From NCBI RefSeq assembly GCF_000423125.1, contig NZ_AUHJ01000004.1, positions 62,001 through 126,000 of the forward strand: a stretch of 64,000 nt of DNA, given 5' to 3'. Positions within the stretch are counted from its first letter, which is position 1. Every line of letters starts with the position of its first letter. This document shows positions 16,415 to 24,223 of this stretch, piece after piece. A program made the translations under genes and the position numbers. The stretch comes from Haliea salexigens DSM 19537. GTDB taxonomy: Bacteria > Pseudomonadota > Gammaproteobacteria > Pseudomonadales > Halieaceae. The notes beneath the pieces are model-generated. The model did not search any database, was not told where the DNA came from, and was given only the letters and a program-made list of their open reading frames with translations.

Positions 16415-17239
16415 ATGTTCGACGTCACACCACTTGCCGGGGCCCTGGGCGCCGAAATTTCGGGCATTGATCTGGCGCAGGATCTGGTCCCAGAGCAGGT
16501 GACAGAGTTGCGCAGGCTGCTCAATGAACACGAGGTGATTTTCTTCCGCGACCAGAATATCAACCCTGGCCGGCAGCACGCGCTAGCCTCATGTTTTGGC
16601 CCGCTACAGACACACCCGGCCTACGCCACAATCGAGGGCTTTCCCGAGATCACCATTCTGGAAAGCACGCCGGAGAAGCCAACCAGGATCGAAGCCTGGC
16701 ACTCGGACATGACGTTTCGGCAACACCCGCCGCAGGCCACCGTCCTGAAGTCGGTGATTATCCCGGCGCGTGGTGGCGACACACTGTGGGCCAGCATGAC
16801 TGCAGCCTACAATGCACTGTCTACACCCATGCAGCAGTTGTTGGCAGGTCTGGTGGCGGTGCACGACTTCAGCTGGGGCTTCAAGGAGAGCCTGGCAGAG
16901 CCCGGTGGCCGTGAGCGCCTGGCCGACGCCGTTGACGCCAACCCCCCGGTACGTCACCCGGTCATCCGCACGCACCCGGAAACCGGAAAGAAGGTGATTT
17001 TCGTCAACAGCCTGTTCACTACCCATATCGAGGGATTGAAGCCCAACGAGAGCCGCGCACTGCTGGATTTCCTGTTCCGACACGTGGTGACGGACGAGTT
17101 CACCTGCCGCTTCCACTGGCGCCCCCACAGCATTGCCATCTGGGACAACCGCAGCACACAACACAAACCGGTCAACGATTACTTTCCCGCGCATCGCCGC
17201 ATGGAGCGTATTACCGTGGACGGCGACCTGCCCTACTGA
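16415..17239 (+). CDS. TauD/TfdA family alpha-ketoglutarate-dependent dioxygenase
   Basis: A 274-residue Fe(II)/2-oxoglutarate enzyme. The facial triad is visible: H-S-D in AWHSDMTF and the distal His in RSTQHKPVNDY, with the oxoglutarate-binding Arg in HRRMERITV. The N-terminal LGAEISGIDL and LLNEHEVIFFRDQ segments are family hallmarks of taurine dioxygenase and 2,4-D dioxygenase relatives. The substrate is not predictable: members act on sulfonates, phenoxyacids and others. GGAGG lies 8 nt before the ATG. Its 3' end overlaps the convergent symporter gene by 7 bp. No sulfonate ABC transporter is nearby, which makes a taurine role less likely. Confidence 0.87.
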   Translation: MFDVTPLAGALGAEISGIDLAQDLVPEQVTELRRLLNEHEVIFFRDQNINPGRQHALASCFGPLQTHPAYATIEGFPEITILESTPEKPTRIEAWHSDMTFRQHPPQATVLKSVIIPARGGDTLWASMTAAYNALSTPMQQLLAGLVAVHDFSWGFKESLAEPGGRERLADAVDANPPVRHPVIRTHPETGKKVIFVNSLFTTHIEGLKPNESRALLDFLFRHVVTDEFTCRFHWRPHSIAIWDNRSTQHKPVNDYFPAHRRMERITVDGDLPY

Positions 17240-18702
17240 AGCGGTGGGTACTGCTCGGTGGTACGCACGGCGCCAGAGCGAACGCGGCGCATGTAGTCTG
17301 CCACGTCGCGTTTCACCTCAGGTGCATAGAGGTAGAGCCCGATAATATTGGGTACTGCAATGAGGAATATCATGGCGTCGGCAAAGTCGAGCACAGCCGA
17401 CAGCTCAATCATGCAGCCAAGCACCACAAAACCACAAAACACCGCTTTGAACAGCGTCTGCCGCCACTGCGCCTCACCCACCAGATACGTCCACGCCTTG
17501 AGCCCGTAGTAGGCCCAGGCAATGGTGGTGGAAAACGCGAACAGCAGCGCGGCAAAGGCAAGTGGGTATGGCGCCCAGCTGATATGGTGGGCAAAGGATG
17601 CCGACGTCAGCGCGATGCCCTCATACCCCTGCTCGTGCAAGCCATTTGGGTAGGCCACCGTCACAATCACCAGCGAGCTGAGGGTACATATCACCACGGT
17701 GTCCAGGAATGGCTCCAGCAGGCCCACCAGTCCCTCGGAAGCCGGCTCATTGGTTTGTACCGCAGAGTGGGCGATGGACGCCGAACCGATGCCGGCCTCA
17801 TTGGAAAACAGCGCACGCTGGAAGCCGACCACAATGGCACCCACCATGCCGCCGGTGACGCTGCTCATGGAAAACGCACTACTGACTATCAACTGGATCG
17901 CGGCGGGAATCTGCGCGGCACTCAAGGCGATGATGACCAGTGCAGACACCACGTAAAGCACCGCCATGAGCGGCACGATACGCGACGCCACCAGGGCAAT
18001 GCTGCGAATCCCGCCGATAATAACCAGCGCCACCGCCGCGGCAATCAACAAGCCAAACAGCCATCCGCGCTCAGCAAAAAAACTGGCTTCGCCACCGCTG
18101 ATCACCAGAAACTGCACGTACGCCTGGTTAGACTGGAACATGTTGCCGATACCAAAGCAGCCAATCACCAGCGCCGTGGCGTAGAACCCGCCGAGGAGGC
18201 GCCCCCACTGCGGAGCCCCGCGGTCGGCGAAGTAGCGTTCCAGGTAGAACATGGGGCCGCCGGATACGGAGCCATCCGGATTGTTGCGCCGGTACTTCAC
18301 CCCGAGGGTGCACTCCACCAGCTTGGTGGACATGGACAGGAAACCCGCCACCATCAGCCACAGGGCTGCGCCGGGGCCACCGATGGTGATCGCCACCGCG
18401 ACGCCGCCGATATTGCCGATACCCACGGTACCGGAAACAGCGGTTGCCACGGCCTGGAAATGGGATATCTCGCCGCGTGCGCGCGGATTGTGAAACCGCC
18501 CGCGCACATGGCGCAGGCCGAGGGTGAAACCGCGCACATTCACAAAGCCGAGATACAGGGTGAAGAATACGGCGGCGCTGGCCAGCCACAGCACGATCAA
18601 CGGGAACCCGTGACCGAACAGTTCTACCGGGTAGAACACCACATGCGACAGCGTATCCGCCACCGGCCGCACAAGGGCTTCAACCTGCTGGTCCAGGCTC
18701 AC
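17233..18702 (-). CDS. Alanine/glycine:cation symporter (AGCS family)
   Basis: A 489-residue inner-membrane protein with about ten to eleven hydrophobic segments. The AGCS signatures are clear: FHNPRARGEISHFQAVATAVSG followed by TVGIGNIGGVAVAITIGGPGA, and GFQRALFSNEAGIGSASIAHSAV in the centre. Such carriers import alanine, glycine or related small amino acids with Na+. The gene is 12 bp downstream of an SDR on the same strand and may be co-transcribed with it. The stop overlaps the convergent dioxygenase gene. The substrate is not certain; family members near catabolic genes sometimes take other small zwitterions. Confidence 0.93.
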   Translation of the reverse strand: MSLDQQVEALVRPVADTLSHVVFYPVELFGHGFPLIVLWLASAAVFFTLYLGFVNVRGFTLGLRHVRGRFHNPRARGEISHFQAVATAVSGTVGIGNIGGVAVAITIGGPGAALWLMVAGFLSMSTKLVECTLGVKYRRNNPDGSVSGGPMFYLERYFADRGAPQWGRLLGGFYATALVIGCFGIGNMFQSNQAYVQFLVISGGEASFFAERGWLFGLLIAAAVALVIIGGIRSIALVASRIVPLMAVLYVVSALVIIALSAAQIPAAIQLIVSSAFSMSSVTGGMVGAIVVGFQRALFSNEAGIGSASIAHSAVQTNEPASEGLVGLLEPFLDTVVICTLSSLVIVTVAYPNGLHEQGYEGIALTSASFAHHISWAPYPLAFAALLFAFSTTIAWAYYGLKAWTYLVGEAQWRQTLFKAVFCGFVVLGCMIELSAVLDFADAMIFLIAVPNIIGLYLYAPEVKRDVADYMRRVRSGAVRTTEQYPPLQ

Positions 18703-18714
18703 CCTGCGGGCCGA

Positions 18715-19467
18715 TCAGCCAAGAAATGCCTGCCCACCGTCCAGCGCGATACTCTGCCCATTGACGTAGTTGGCGCCATCGGTGCACAGCAGGGCAACAA
18801 ACCGGCCAATATCCTGCTCGCAATCGCCCACGCGACGCTGAGGAATCTGCGACAGGAATTCATGCGCCTCCTCCGGATTGTTGTTGATCCACCACTCCAT
18901 GCCCGGTGACATGGCGTGCGGCAGAATGGCGTTACAGCGTATGTTGTCTGGTCCCCACTCACAAGCCGCCGCACGCGTTAAGGCACGAATGCCCTCCTTG
19001 GCGGCGGCATAGGCACCGTAACCTGCCATATCCCAGCGCTTGGCCGCGGAGCTGCCGAGATTGATAATCACACCATCGCCCTTCAGGTAGGGATAGCAGA
19101 GCTTCATCAGACGAAAGGTCGCCATGGGGCCGGATTCCCAGCCCGCCATCAGGGCGTCGTCCGTGAGGTCGTGCAGGCGCCCGAGCGGTACCTCCTGGGC
19201 ATTGTTCACCAGAATATTCACTCCGCCCCAGGCATCCACCACGGCGTCAATGCAGGCCGCAATCGACTCCGGCGATTTCACCTCACAGACCAGCGGCAGA
19301 GCCTCGCCGCCCCGCGAGCGGATTTCTTCCGCGGTGGTCTCCAGCTTGGAAAGGGTACGGCCGGTTACCGCAACACGCGCGCCCTGGGCAGCCAGCGCAA
19401 AGGCGATACCCTGCCCCACGCCCTGGCCGGCACCGGTTACCAGCGCTATTTTTCCTTGCAAACTCAT
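18715..19467 (-). CDS. Short-chain dehydrogenase/reductase (SDR) 1
   Basis: Classical SDR of 250 residues. NAD(P)-binding TGAGQGVGQG near the start, NNAQ in place of NNAG, a structural Ser in INLGSSAAKR, and the catalytic YAAAK motif. It ends in the usual NGQSIALDGGQAFLG. The longer frame to 19545 is rejected: the ATG at 19467 has GGAG about 7 nt upstream and gives the standard MSLQGKIALVTG start. Unusual for the family: a Trp-rich segment (MEWWINNNPEE) in the substrate loop, suggesting a bulky or hydrophobic substrate (inference). Divergent from a second SDR across a 215-bp gap. Confidence 0.9.
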   Translation of the reverse strand: MSLQGKIALVTGAGQGVGQGIAFALAAQGARVAVTGRTLSKLETTAEEIRSRGGEALPLVCEVKSPESIAACIDAVVDAWGGVNILVNNAQEVPLGRLHDLTDDALMAGWESGPMATFRLMKLCYPYLKGDGVIINLGSSAAKRWDMAGYGAYAAAKEGIRALTRAAACEWGPDNIRCNAILPHAMSPGMEWWINNNPEEAHEFLSQIPQRRVGDCEQDIGRFVALLCTDGANYVNGQSIALDGGQAFLG

Positions 19468-19682
19468 CGGCGTTCTCCACAACTGTTTGAGCCTCAAGCA
19501 TACCGGCGCCGGGCTGCGAGTGACAGAGCCGGCGCGGCTCGGCAAGCCCGCAAACTGCCCTTAGCCAGAGGCATACTGCCAATTTGTACCCCGTCGTGGA
19601 TGTTTATCACCCGGCGCCAAGGACCACGCATGCTCGGAGTATCATATGGCCATCACTGTCTGCACATTACAGGAGAGAGACC

Positions 19683-20441
19683 ATGGGAATACTTGACGGT
19701 AAGATTGGCATCGTAACCGGGGCCGGCCAGGGCATCGGTCAGGCGATAGCCCTGTGCTTCGCGCGTGAAGGTGCCAAGGTAGTGGTGGCCGACTTCAACG
19801 CGGAGTCCGGTAACAATACCGTGAAACTGATTGGCGAATCCGGCGGCGACGCGCGCTTTGTACACGGCGATGTGAGTGACGAGACGTCGGTGCAAGCGAT
19901 GGTGGCAGCCGCGGTGGAGGCCTGGGGCCGGCTCGACATTGCCTGCAACAGCGCCGCACTCAGCCGGGGCTCCGGCCCGATTCATGAATTCACCCGTGAG
20001 GTTTTCGACCAGACACTCGAGATGTGCCTGACCAATACCTGGCTGTGCATGAAATACGAGATTCCCGCAATGCTGGCCAACGGCGGTGGTGCCATCGTCA
20101 ACATTTCCTCGAATGCGTCGCTCAAGGGCCAGGCTTTCAACACCGCCTATGCCGCAGCAAAAAGCGGCGTGAACATTCTGACCAAGAGCTCTGCCGCCGA
20201 GTACGGCGGCCAGGGTATCCGCATCAATGCGGTTTCACCCGGCGTGATTCGCACACCAGGCGTGGAAAAGTACTTCGAGGAGCAGCCGAAAATGGCGGAG
20301 CAGCTGAAGAAGAATTCAGTCTTGAACCGTCTCGGCGAGCCGGAGGAGATTGCCGAGGCGGTCGCCTTCCTGTGCAGCGATCGCGCCTCGTTCATCACCG
20401 GCCAGCTGCTTTCGGTGGATGGCGGTGGAGCGATCAAATAG
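19683..20441 (+). CDS. Short-chain dehydrogenase/reductase (SDR) 2
   Basis: A 252-residue classical SDR: TGAGQGIGQA for the cofactor, an acidic Asp (VVADFN) at the end of strand 2 suggesting NAD preference, CNSAA at the NNAG position, VNISSNAS with the catalytic Ser and YAAAK with Tyr and Lys. The C-terminus ITGQLLSVDGGGAIK is standard. The start at 19683 is preceded by AGGAGAGA. Close relatives oxidise hydroxysteroids, cyclic alcohols or acyl-chain alcohols; the specific substrate cannot be read. It is surrounded by other redox enzymes of the same region, which points to a shared degradative route. Confidence 0.9.
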   Translation: MGILDGKIGIVTGAGQGIGQAIALCFAREGAKVVVADFNAESGNNTVKLIGESGGDARFVHGDVSDETSVQAMVAAAVEAWGRLDIACNSAALSRGSGPIHEFTREVFDQTLEMCLTNTWLCMKYEIPAMLANGGGAIVNISSNASLKGQAFNTAYAAAKSGVNILTKSSAAEYGGQGIRINAVSPGVIRTPGVEKYFEEQPKMAEQLKKNSVLNRLGEPEEIAEAVAFLCSDRASFITGQLLSVDGGGAIK

Positions 20442-20503
20442 CACGGTGGCAAACAGCGTGCCGGTGACACGGCCAGAGCGGCCTCACCGGCATGCACGCC
20501 TGC

Positions 20504-21562
20504 CTACTCGGCAGGCGGATAACTTGTATAACCCTCAGGCCCCGGCGTATACAGTGTATTGATGTCAAACTTCGCCAGCGGCAGCTTCCGCTCATGGCGG
20601 GCTACCAGATCCGGATTGGCGATGTAGGGTCGTCCGAATGATACGGCTTGCAGCTCACCGGCGGAGACGGCGGCATCGGCCTCATCCAGTGAAAAGCTCT
20701 CATTGCCAATCAACCGGCCGCCGAAATGCCGGGCGGCCAGAGCCAGGTTGTCCACCGGCCCCTTGGGCATGCGAATGACGTGCAGGTAGGCCAGCCCCAG
20801 GGTGGCGGCCTGCCCCAGCAAGTAGTCGAAGGTTTCCTCGGGGTTGTCATCGGCCAGGTCGTTGAAGGGGTTTCCCGGGCAGATGCGCATACCCACCCGA
20901 TCGGCCCCGGCGACCTCCGCCATGGCCTGCAGCGCCTCCAGCGCGAAACGCGCCCGATTCTCCACGCTGCCGCCGTAGGCATCCGTGCGTTGGTTGCTGC
21001 CGGTCGAGAGGAACTGGGCCGGCAGGTAGCCACTGGTGCAATGCAGCTCCACGCCGTCAAAGCCTGCCTCCAGCGCCCTGCGCGTTGCCTCGCGGTACTC
21101 ATCGATGACCGCGGGAATTTCCGCCAGCTCAAGTGCGCGAGGTTGCTCCATGTCCTGCATGCCGGCGGCGTCTGTATACATCTGCGCCTTGGCCGCAATT
21201 GCAGACGGTGCCACGGTTTCACTCCCGGCAGGCTTGTTGTAGTGGCTGGCTACACGCCCCACGTGCATGATCTGGGCAACGATGCAGCCGCCCTCCGCAT
21301 GCACGGCCTCGGTGACGTCACGCCAGCCTGCCACCTGCGCGTCGGTAAAAATGCCGGGCGTGCGGCAGTAGCCCAGGCCATTGGCGCTGGGCGCAATACC
21401 TTCCGATATGATCAGGCCCGCGCCGGCACGTTGCCGATAGTATTCCGCCATCAGCGCGTTGGGCATGGCAGCGGCATCCGAACGGCTGCGTGTCATGGGC
21501 GCCATGACGATACGATTGCGCAGGTGCAACGCACCCAGTTCAAGAGGGGTCAGCAGATTCAC
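20504..21562 (-). CDS. Old Yellow Enzyme family NADH:flavin oxidoreductase / alkene reductase
   Basis: A 352-residue FMN barrel enzyme: LRNRIVMAPMTRSRS at the start, GLIISEGIAPSANG, AQIMHVGRVASHYN, the substrate-binding region ELHCTSGYLPAQFLS with its conserved Tyr, GGSVENRARF, and SFGRPYIANPDLV near the end for FMN phosphate. These reduce activated C=C bonds of enones, nitroesters and similar compounds. Usual HGANGYL is altered to HCTSGYL, and the usual LWHxGR reads IMHVGR, so specificity may differ from NemA. Start: a GTG at 21562 has AGGAG 5 nt upstream; the GTG two codons earlier would sit on the ribosome site. Directly downstream of the NTF2-like gene (8-bp gap). Confidence 0.9.
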   Translation of the reverse strand: MNLLTPLELGALHLRNRIVMAPMTRSRSDAAAMPNALMAEYYRQRAGAGLIISEGIAPSANGLGYCRTPGIFTDAQVAGWRDVTEAVHAEGGCIVAQIMHVGRVASHYNKPAGSETVAPSAIAAKAQMYTDAAGMQDMEQPRALELAEIPAVIDEYREATRRALEAGFDGVELHCTSGYLPAQFLSTGSNQRTDAYGGSVENRARFALEALQAMAEVAGADRVGMRICPGNPFNDLADDNPEETFDYLLGQAATLGLAYLHVIRMPKGPVDNLALAARHFGGRLIGNESFSLDEADAAVSAGELQAVSFGRPYIANPDLVARHERKLPLAKFDINTLYTPGPEGYTSYPPAE

Positions 21563-21570
21563 GGTCACTC

Positions 21571-22197
21571 CTAGCGTACGCGAATGCGTGGCTCTGCAGC
21601 CCCGCGACGCATTGTGGTCAGAAACTCATCCAGCGGCGCCGGCAGGGCCACCTCCGGCTCGTCTGTGGTGGGTGCGTTGGCCCAGAACTCTGCCCATGAC
21701 GGCCACAGGTCGTGGTAAGCCCCGTGGTAGGGCTCGCGACCTGGCCAGCGCATTTTCATATCGCCGAGCGGTGGCTTGTTGAGGTCCGTGGCATACCAGT
21801 AGCAGGGCAGCCGGCGTCGAAACACCCACCGCCCGTCGATACGTTCATAGTTATCCCAGTACAGCATTTGCATGATGACCCATTCCGGGCCGGTTTCATG
21901 CTCGTTCTTGGAATACACCACGCCCCGGGCGTGGTCCGCGTCATCGAACTCGATGATGTGGTTACCCGTCTGGTGCGAAGTACCGGTGAATTGGAGCCGC
22001 AGGGTATCGTCCAGCCAACGCTTGAGGTGAGCTCGCCCCACTTTGTCACGACTCACACGAATGTCCGGTGCAAACAGGTTGACGTGCGCATCGAGGTCGC
22101 GCATGTCCAACGAGAGGGCGTACTGGGCAACCAGCTGGCGGATGGCGTCGAGCGACTCCAGGCGGTCAATGCGCTGCAGCAGGGATTCCTCGCTCAT
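21571..22197 (-). CDS. NTF2-like/SnoaL-type protein (nuclear transport factor 2 superfamily)
   Basis: A 208-residue protein whose first two-thirds form an NTF2-like cone: IRQLVAQYALSLDMRDLDAHVNLFAPD, then THQ-type TSHQTGNHIIEFDD and YWDNYERIDGRWVFRRR. Relatives include ketosteroid isomerase, scytalone dehydratase, SnoaL cyclases and the small subunits of ring-hydroxylating dioxygenases. An Asp after the first helix (LDMRDLD) is a candidate acid/base. The C-terminal 60 residues (Trp- and Pro-rich) are an extension not present in the minimal fold. It lies 4 bp after an SDR and 8 bp before the OYE gene, so it belongs to that operon and probably acts on the same substrate. Confidence 0.8.
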   Translation of the reverse strand: MSEESLLQRIDRLESLDAIRQLVAQYALSLDMRDLDAHVNLFAPDIRVSRDKVGRAHLKRWLDDTLRLQFTGTSHQTGNHIIEFDDADHARGVVYSKNEHETGPEWVIMQMLYWDNYERIDGRWVFRRRLPCYWYATDLNKPPLGDMKMRWPGREPYHGAYHDLWPSWAEFWANAPTTDEPEVALPAPLDEFLTTMRRGAAEPRIRVR

Positions 22198-22201
22198 GCG
22201 C

Positions 22202-22975
22202 CTACTCCCAGCTCGCCGTGCCGGCGTTCAATTCGGCAACCCGGCCACCATCAACCACCAGCTCTGTACCGGTGATATAGGACGCCTCATCACTGGCCAG
22301 GAACAGAATGGCATTGGCACACTCGCGCGGATCGCCAATGCGACCTATGGGAATTGATTTGGCCGTTGCATCGCGGGAGGCATCGTCAGGGATCACCGCC
22401 TCGGTGGCTGGTGTAAGAAATGCACCGGGGATGACCGTGTTCACACGGATGCCCTTTTTACCCCATTCCATCGCTGCGTTACGTGAGAGTCCGATCATCG
22501 CGGCCTTGGCTGCACTGTAGCCCGCCGTACCGGGTGAGCCGCGCAGACCACAGACCGAAGAGACATTGACTACCGCACCCCGATTGGCCTTGAGCTGCGC
22601 GTAGGCCTCGCGCATCAGGAACATGGCACCGTCGAGGGAGACAAGGAAATTCTGGCGCCAGGCTTTGGTGTCGTGGTTGGCGAGCATTCCCGGCACCATC
22701 AACACAGCGTTGTTCACCACGACATCGAGGCGACCAAATGCCTCGACTGTGCTGGCCACGAGCGCCCGCACCGCTTCTTCGTTGGCGATATCGGTCGGGC
22801 AGACCAGTGCCCTGCCGCCTGCGGCCTCGATGGTCGCGGCCACCGCGGCAAGCTTGTCCTGACTGCGCGCTGCGAGAACCACCGCGGCGCCTTCCTCGGC
22901 AAATCGCAGCGCCGTTGCTGCCCCGATGCCCTGACCTGCTCCGGTGATAATGGCGACCTTGCCTTGCAATCTCAT
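22202..22975 (-). CDS. Short-chain dehydrogenase/reductase (SDR) 3
   Basis: First gene of a three-gene minus-strand operon (SDR, NTF2-like, OYE). It has TGAGQGIGAAT for NAD(P), NNAVL at the NNAG position, VNVSSVCGLRG with the catalytic Ser, and YSAAK. The C-terminal ITGTELVVDGGR is canonical. The Arg following strand 2 (LAARSQDKL) suggests NADP preference, unlike SDR 2. The frame is open from 23029, but the ATG at 22975 gives the normal MRLQGKVAIITG start (257 aa). Divergent from the Rieske oxygenase gene across 234 bp. Role inferred from context: one redox step of a ring-compound degradation. Confidence 0.9.
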   Translation of the reverse strand: MRLQGKVAIITGAGQGIGAATALRFAEEGAAVVLAARSQDKLAAVAATIEAAGGRALVCPTDIANEEAVRALVASTVEAFGRLDVVVNNAVLMVPGMLANHDTKAWRQNFLVSLDGAMFLMREAYAQLKANRGAVVNVSSVCGLRGSPGTAGYSAAKAAMIGLSRNAAMEWGKKGIRVNTVIPGAFLTPATEAVIPDDASRDATAKSIPIGRIGDPRECANAILFLASDEASYITGTELVVDGGRVAELNAGTASWE

Positions 22976-23209
22976 GTGCGTACCCCAGCAATTAAAAACG
23001 TCGGCCAGCTTAGGCAGCGCGAGGCCCAACGGTCAACCTTGGCCGTGGCGCGAATTCAGGCCTAAACACACACCCGGGACGAATAGCGGACCGGGTATAA
23101 TTATTTACTCCAGTAACGTTTCAGCCAGAATTTGCAAGTCATACCAATCGCCGCGCGCCTGCCGTAGAGTGGCCTCGACTCGCCAATCCTGCTCTCACGG
23201 AGACTTTTT

Positions 23210-24223
23210 ATGAGCCAACGTATCCCCATGCCAATGCCCCTGGGCTGGTTCCAGGTCGCCTATTCCCACGAGCTGGCCGCTGCCGCGTCCATGCCGCTGC
23301 GCTACTTCGACACCGATCTGGTACTGTTCCGCACCGAAAGCGGTGAAGCAAAAGTGCTCGATGCCTACTGCCCGCATATGGGCGCCCATCTTGGTTACGG
23401 CATTCGCGGCCAGGCCGGCGGCGGCTCCGAGGTGCGCGGTGACTCCATCGTCTGCCCTTTCCACGGCTGGGCCTACAACGGTGAGGGACAGTGTACCGAT
23501 GTCCCCTATGCCACGAATCTCCCACCCAAGATTGCGCGCGGCGAACAGGTTATCCAGCCGTGGCCGGTGCGCGAGCTGAATCAGGTCATCTATGTCTGGT
23601 ACCACCCCGAAGGCGAAGCTCCCTCCTTCGAGCCAGAGCTGATCGAGGAAGCTGCCGCCGGTAACGATGCCTGGGGCAGTTTCAAGATCCATACCTGGGA
23701 TATTGAGACGCATATGCAGGAAATCGGCGAGAACGCCGTGGATTCCGCGCACTTCTTGTATGTGCACGGCACCCAGAATATTCCAACGCCCGAGTTCATG
23801 ACCTTTGAAGGGGTGCGCCGTGCGGGCAAGCTGGTGAGCAAGATGGCCACGCCACGCGGGGAGATCACCGGCATCATCGAAAACAGTAACAATGGCCCCG
23901 GTCAGGCGACGGTGCGTTTCAGTGGCATCTGCGACACCGTGCTGATGGCCAACCTCACCCCCGTCGACCAGGAAAACAGCCGCGCGTTCTACGCGTTTAT
24001 CCAGAAAAAGGTGGACGGCAAGGAGCAAACCGGCGGCGTGTCCGATGCTATCGTCAAGGATATCTGCAAACAGATGGAGGAAGACCGCATCATCTGGCGC
24101 CAGAAACAGTACTTCGAAAAACCTCTGCTATGCGATAACGATGGCCCCTTCGCCAAGTTCCGCAAGTGGTATTCGCAGTTCTACACCACCGACAGCTGGC
24201 GCCCAACGGTGGGGGGTCGCTAG
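23210..24223 (+). CDS. Rieske non-heme iron oxygenase (KshA-like, ring hydroxylase large subunit)
   Basis: A 337-residue oxygenase component. Rieske cluster ligands C54-x-H56 (YCPHMGAHLG) and C82-x2-H85 (CPFHGWAYN); mononuclear iron site N175/D178, H181 and H186 in ENAVDSAHFLYVHG. The size and order match the 3-ketosteroid-9-alpha-hydroxylase (KshA) and related terpenoid or aryl oxygenases rather than the 450-residue aromatic dioxygenases. A separate reductase is needed but none lies nearby. A TATAAT at 23096-23101 may be its -10 but lacks a clear -35. The 3' end overlaps the convergent SLC13 gene by 4 bp. Steroid or terpenoid substrate is inference from family and neighbours. Confidence 0.88.
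   Translation: MSQRIPMPMPLGWFQVAYSHELAAAASMPLRYFDTDLVLFRTESGEAKVLDAYCPHMGAHLGYGIRGQAGGGSEVRGDSIVCPFHGWAYNGEGQCTDVPYATNLPPKIARGEQVIQPWPVRELNQVIYVWYHPEGEAPSFEPELIEEAAAGNDAWGSFKIHTWDIETHMQEIGENAVDSAHFLYVHGTQNIPTPEFMTFEGVRRAGKLVSKMATPRGEITGIIENSNNGPGQATVRFSGICDTVLMANLTPVDQENSRAFYAFIQKKVDGKEQTGGVSDAIVKDICKQMEEDRIIWRQKQYFEKPLLCDNDGPFAKFRKWYSQFYTTDSWRPTVGGR

Noticed and set aside
17584-18909. Long plus-strand reading frame (441 codons)
   Set aside because: Antisense to the AGCS symporter and SDR 1; no recognisable domain.
23096-23101. Perfect TATAAT hexamer before the Rieske gene
   Set aside because: No -35 at the right spacing on the plus strand, so not listed as a promoter.
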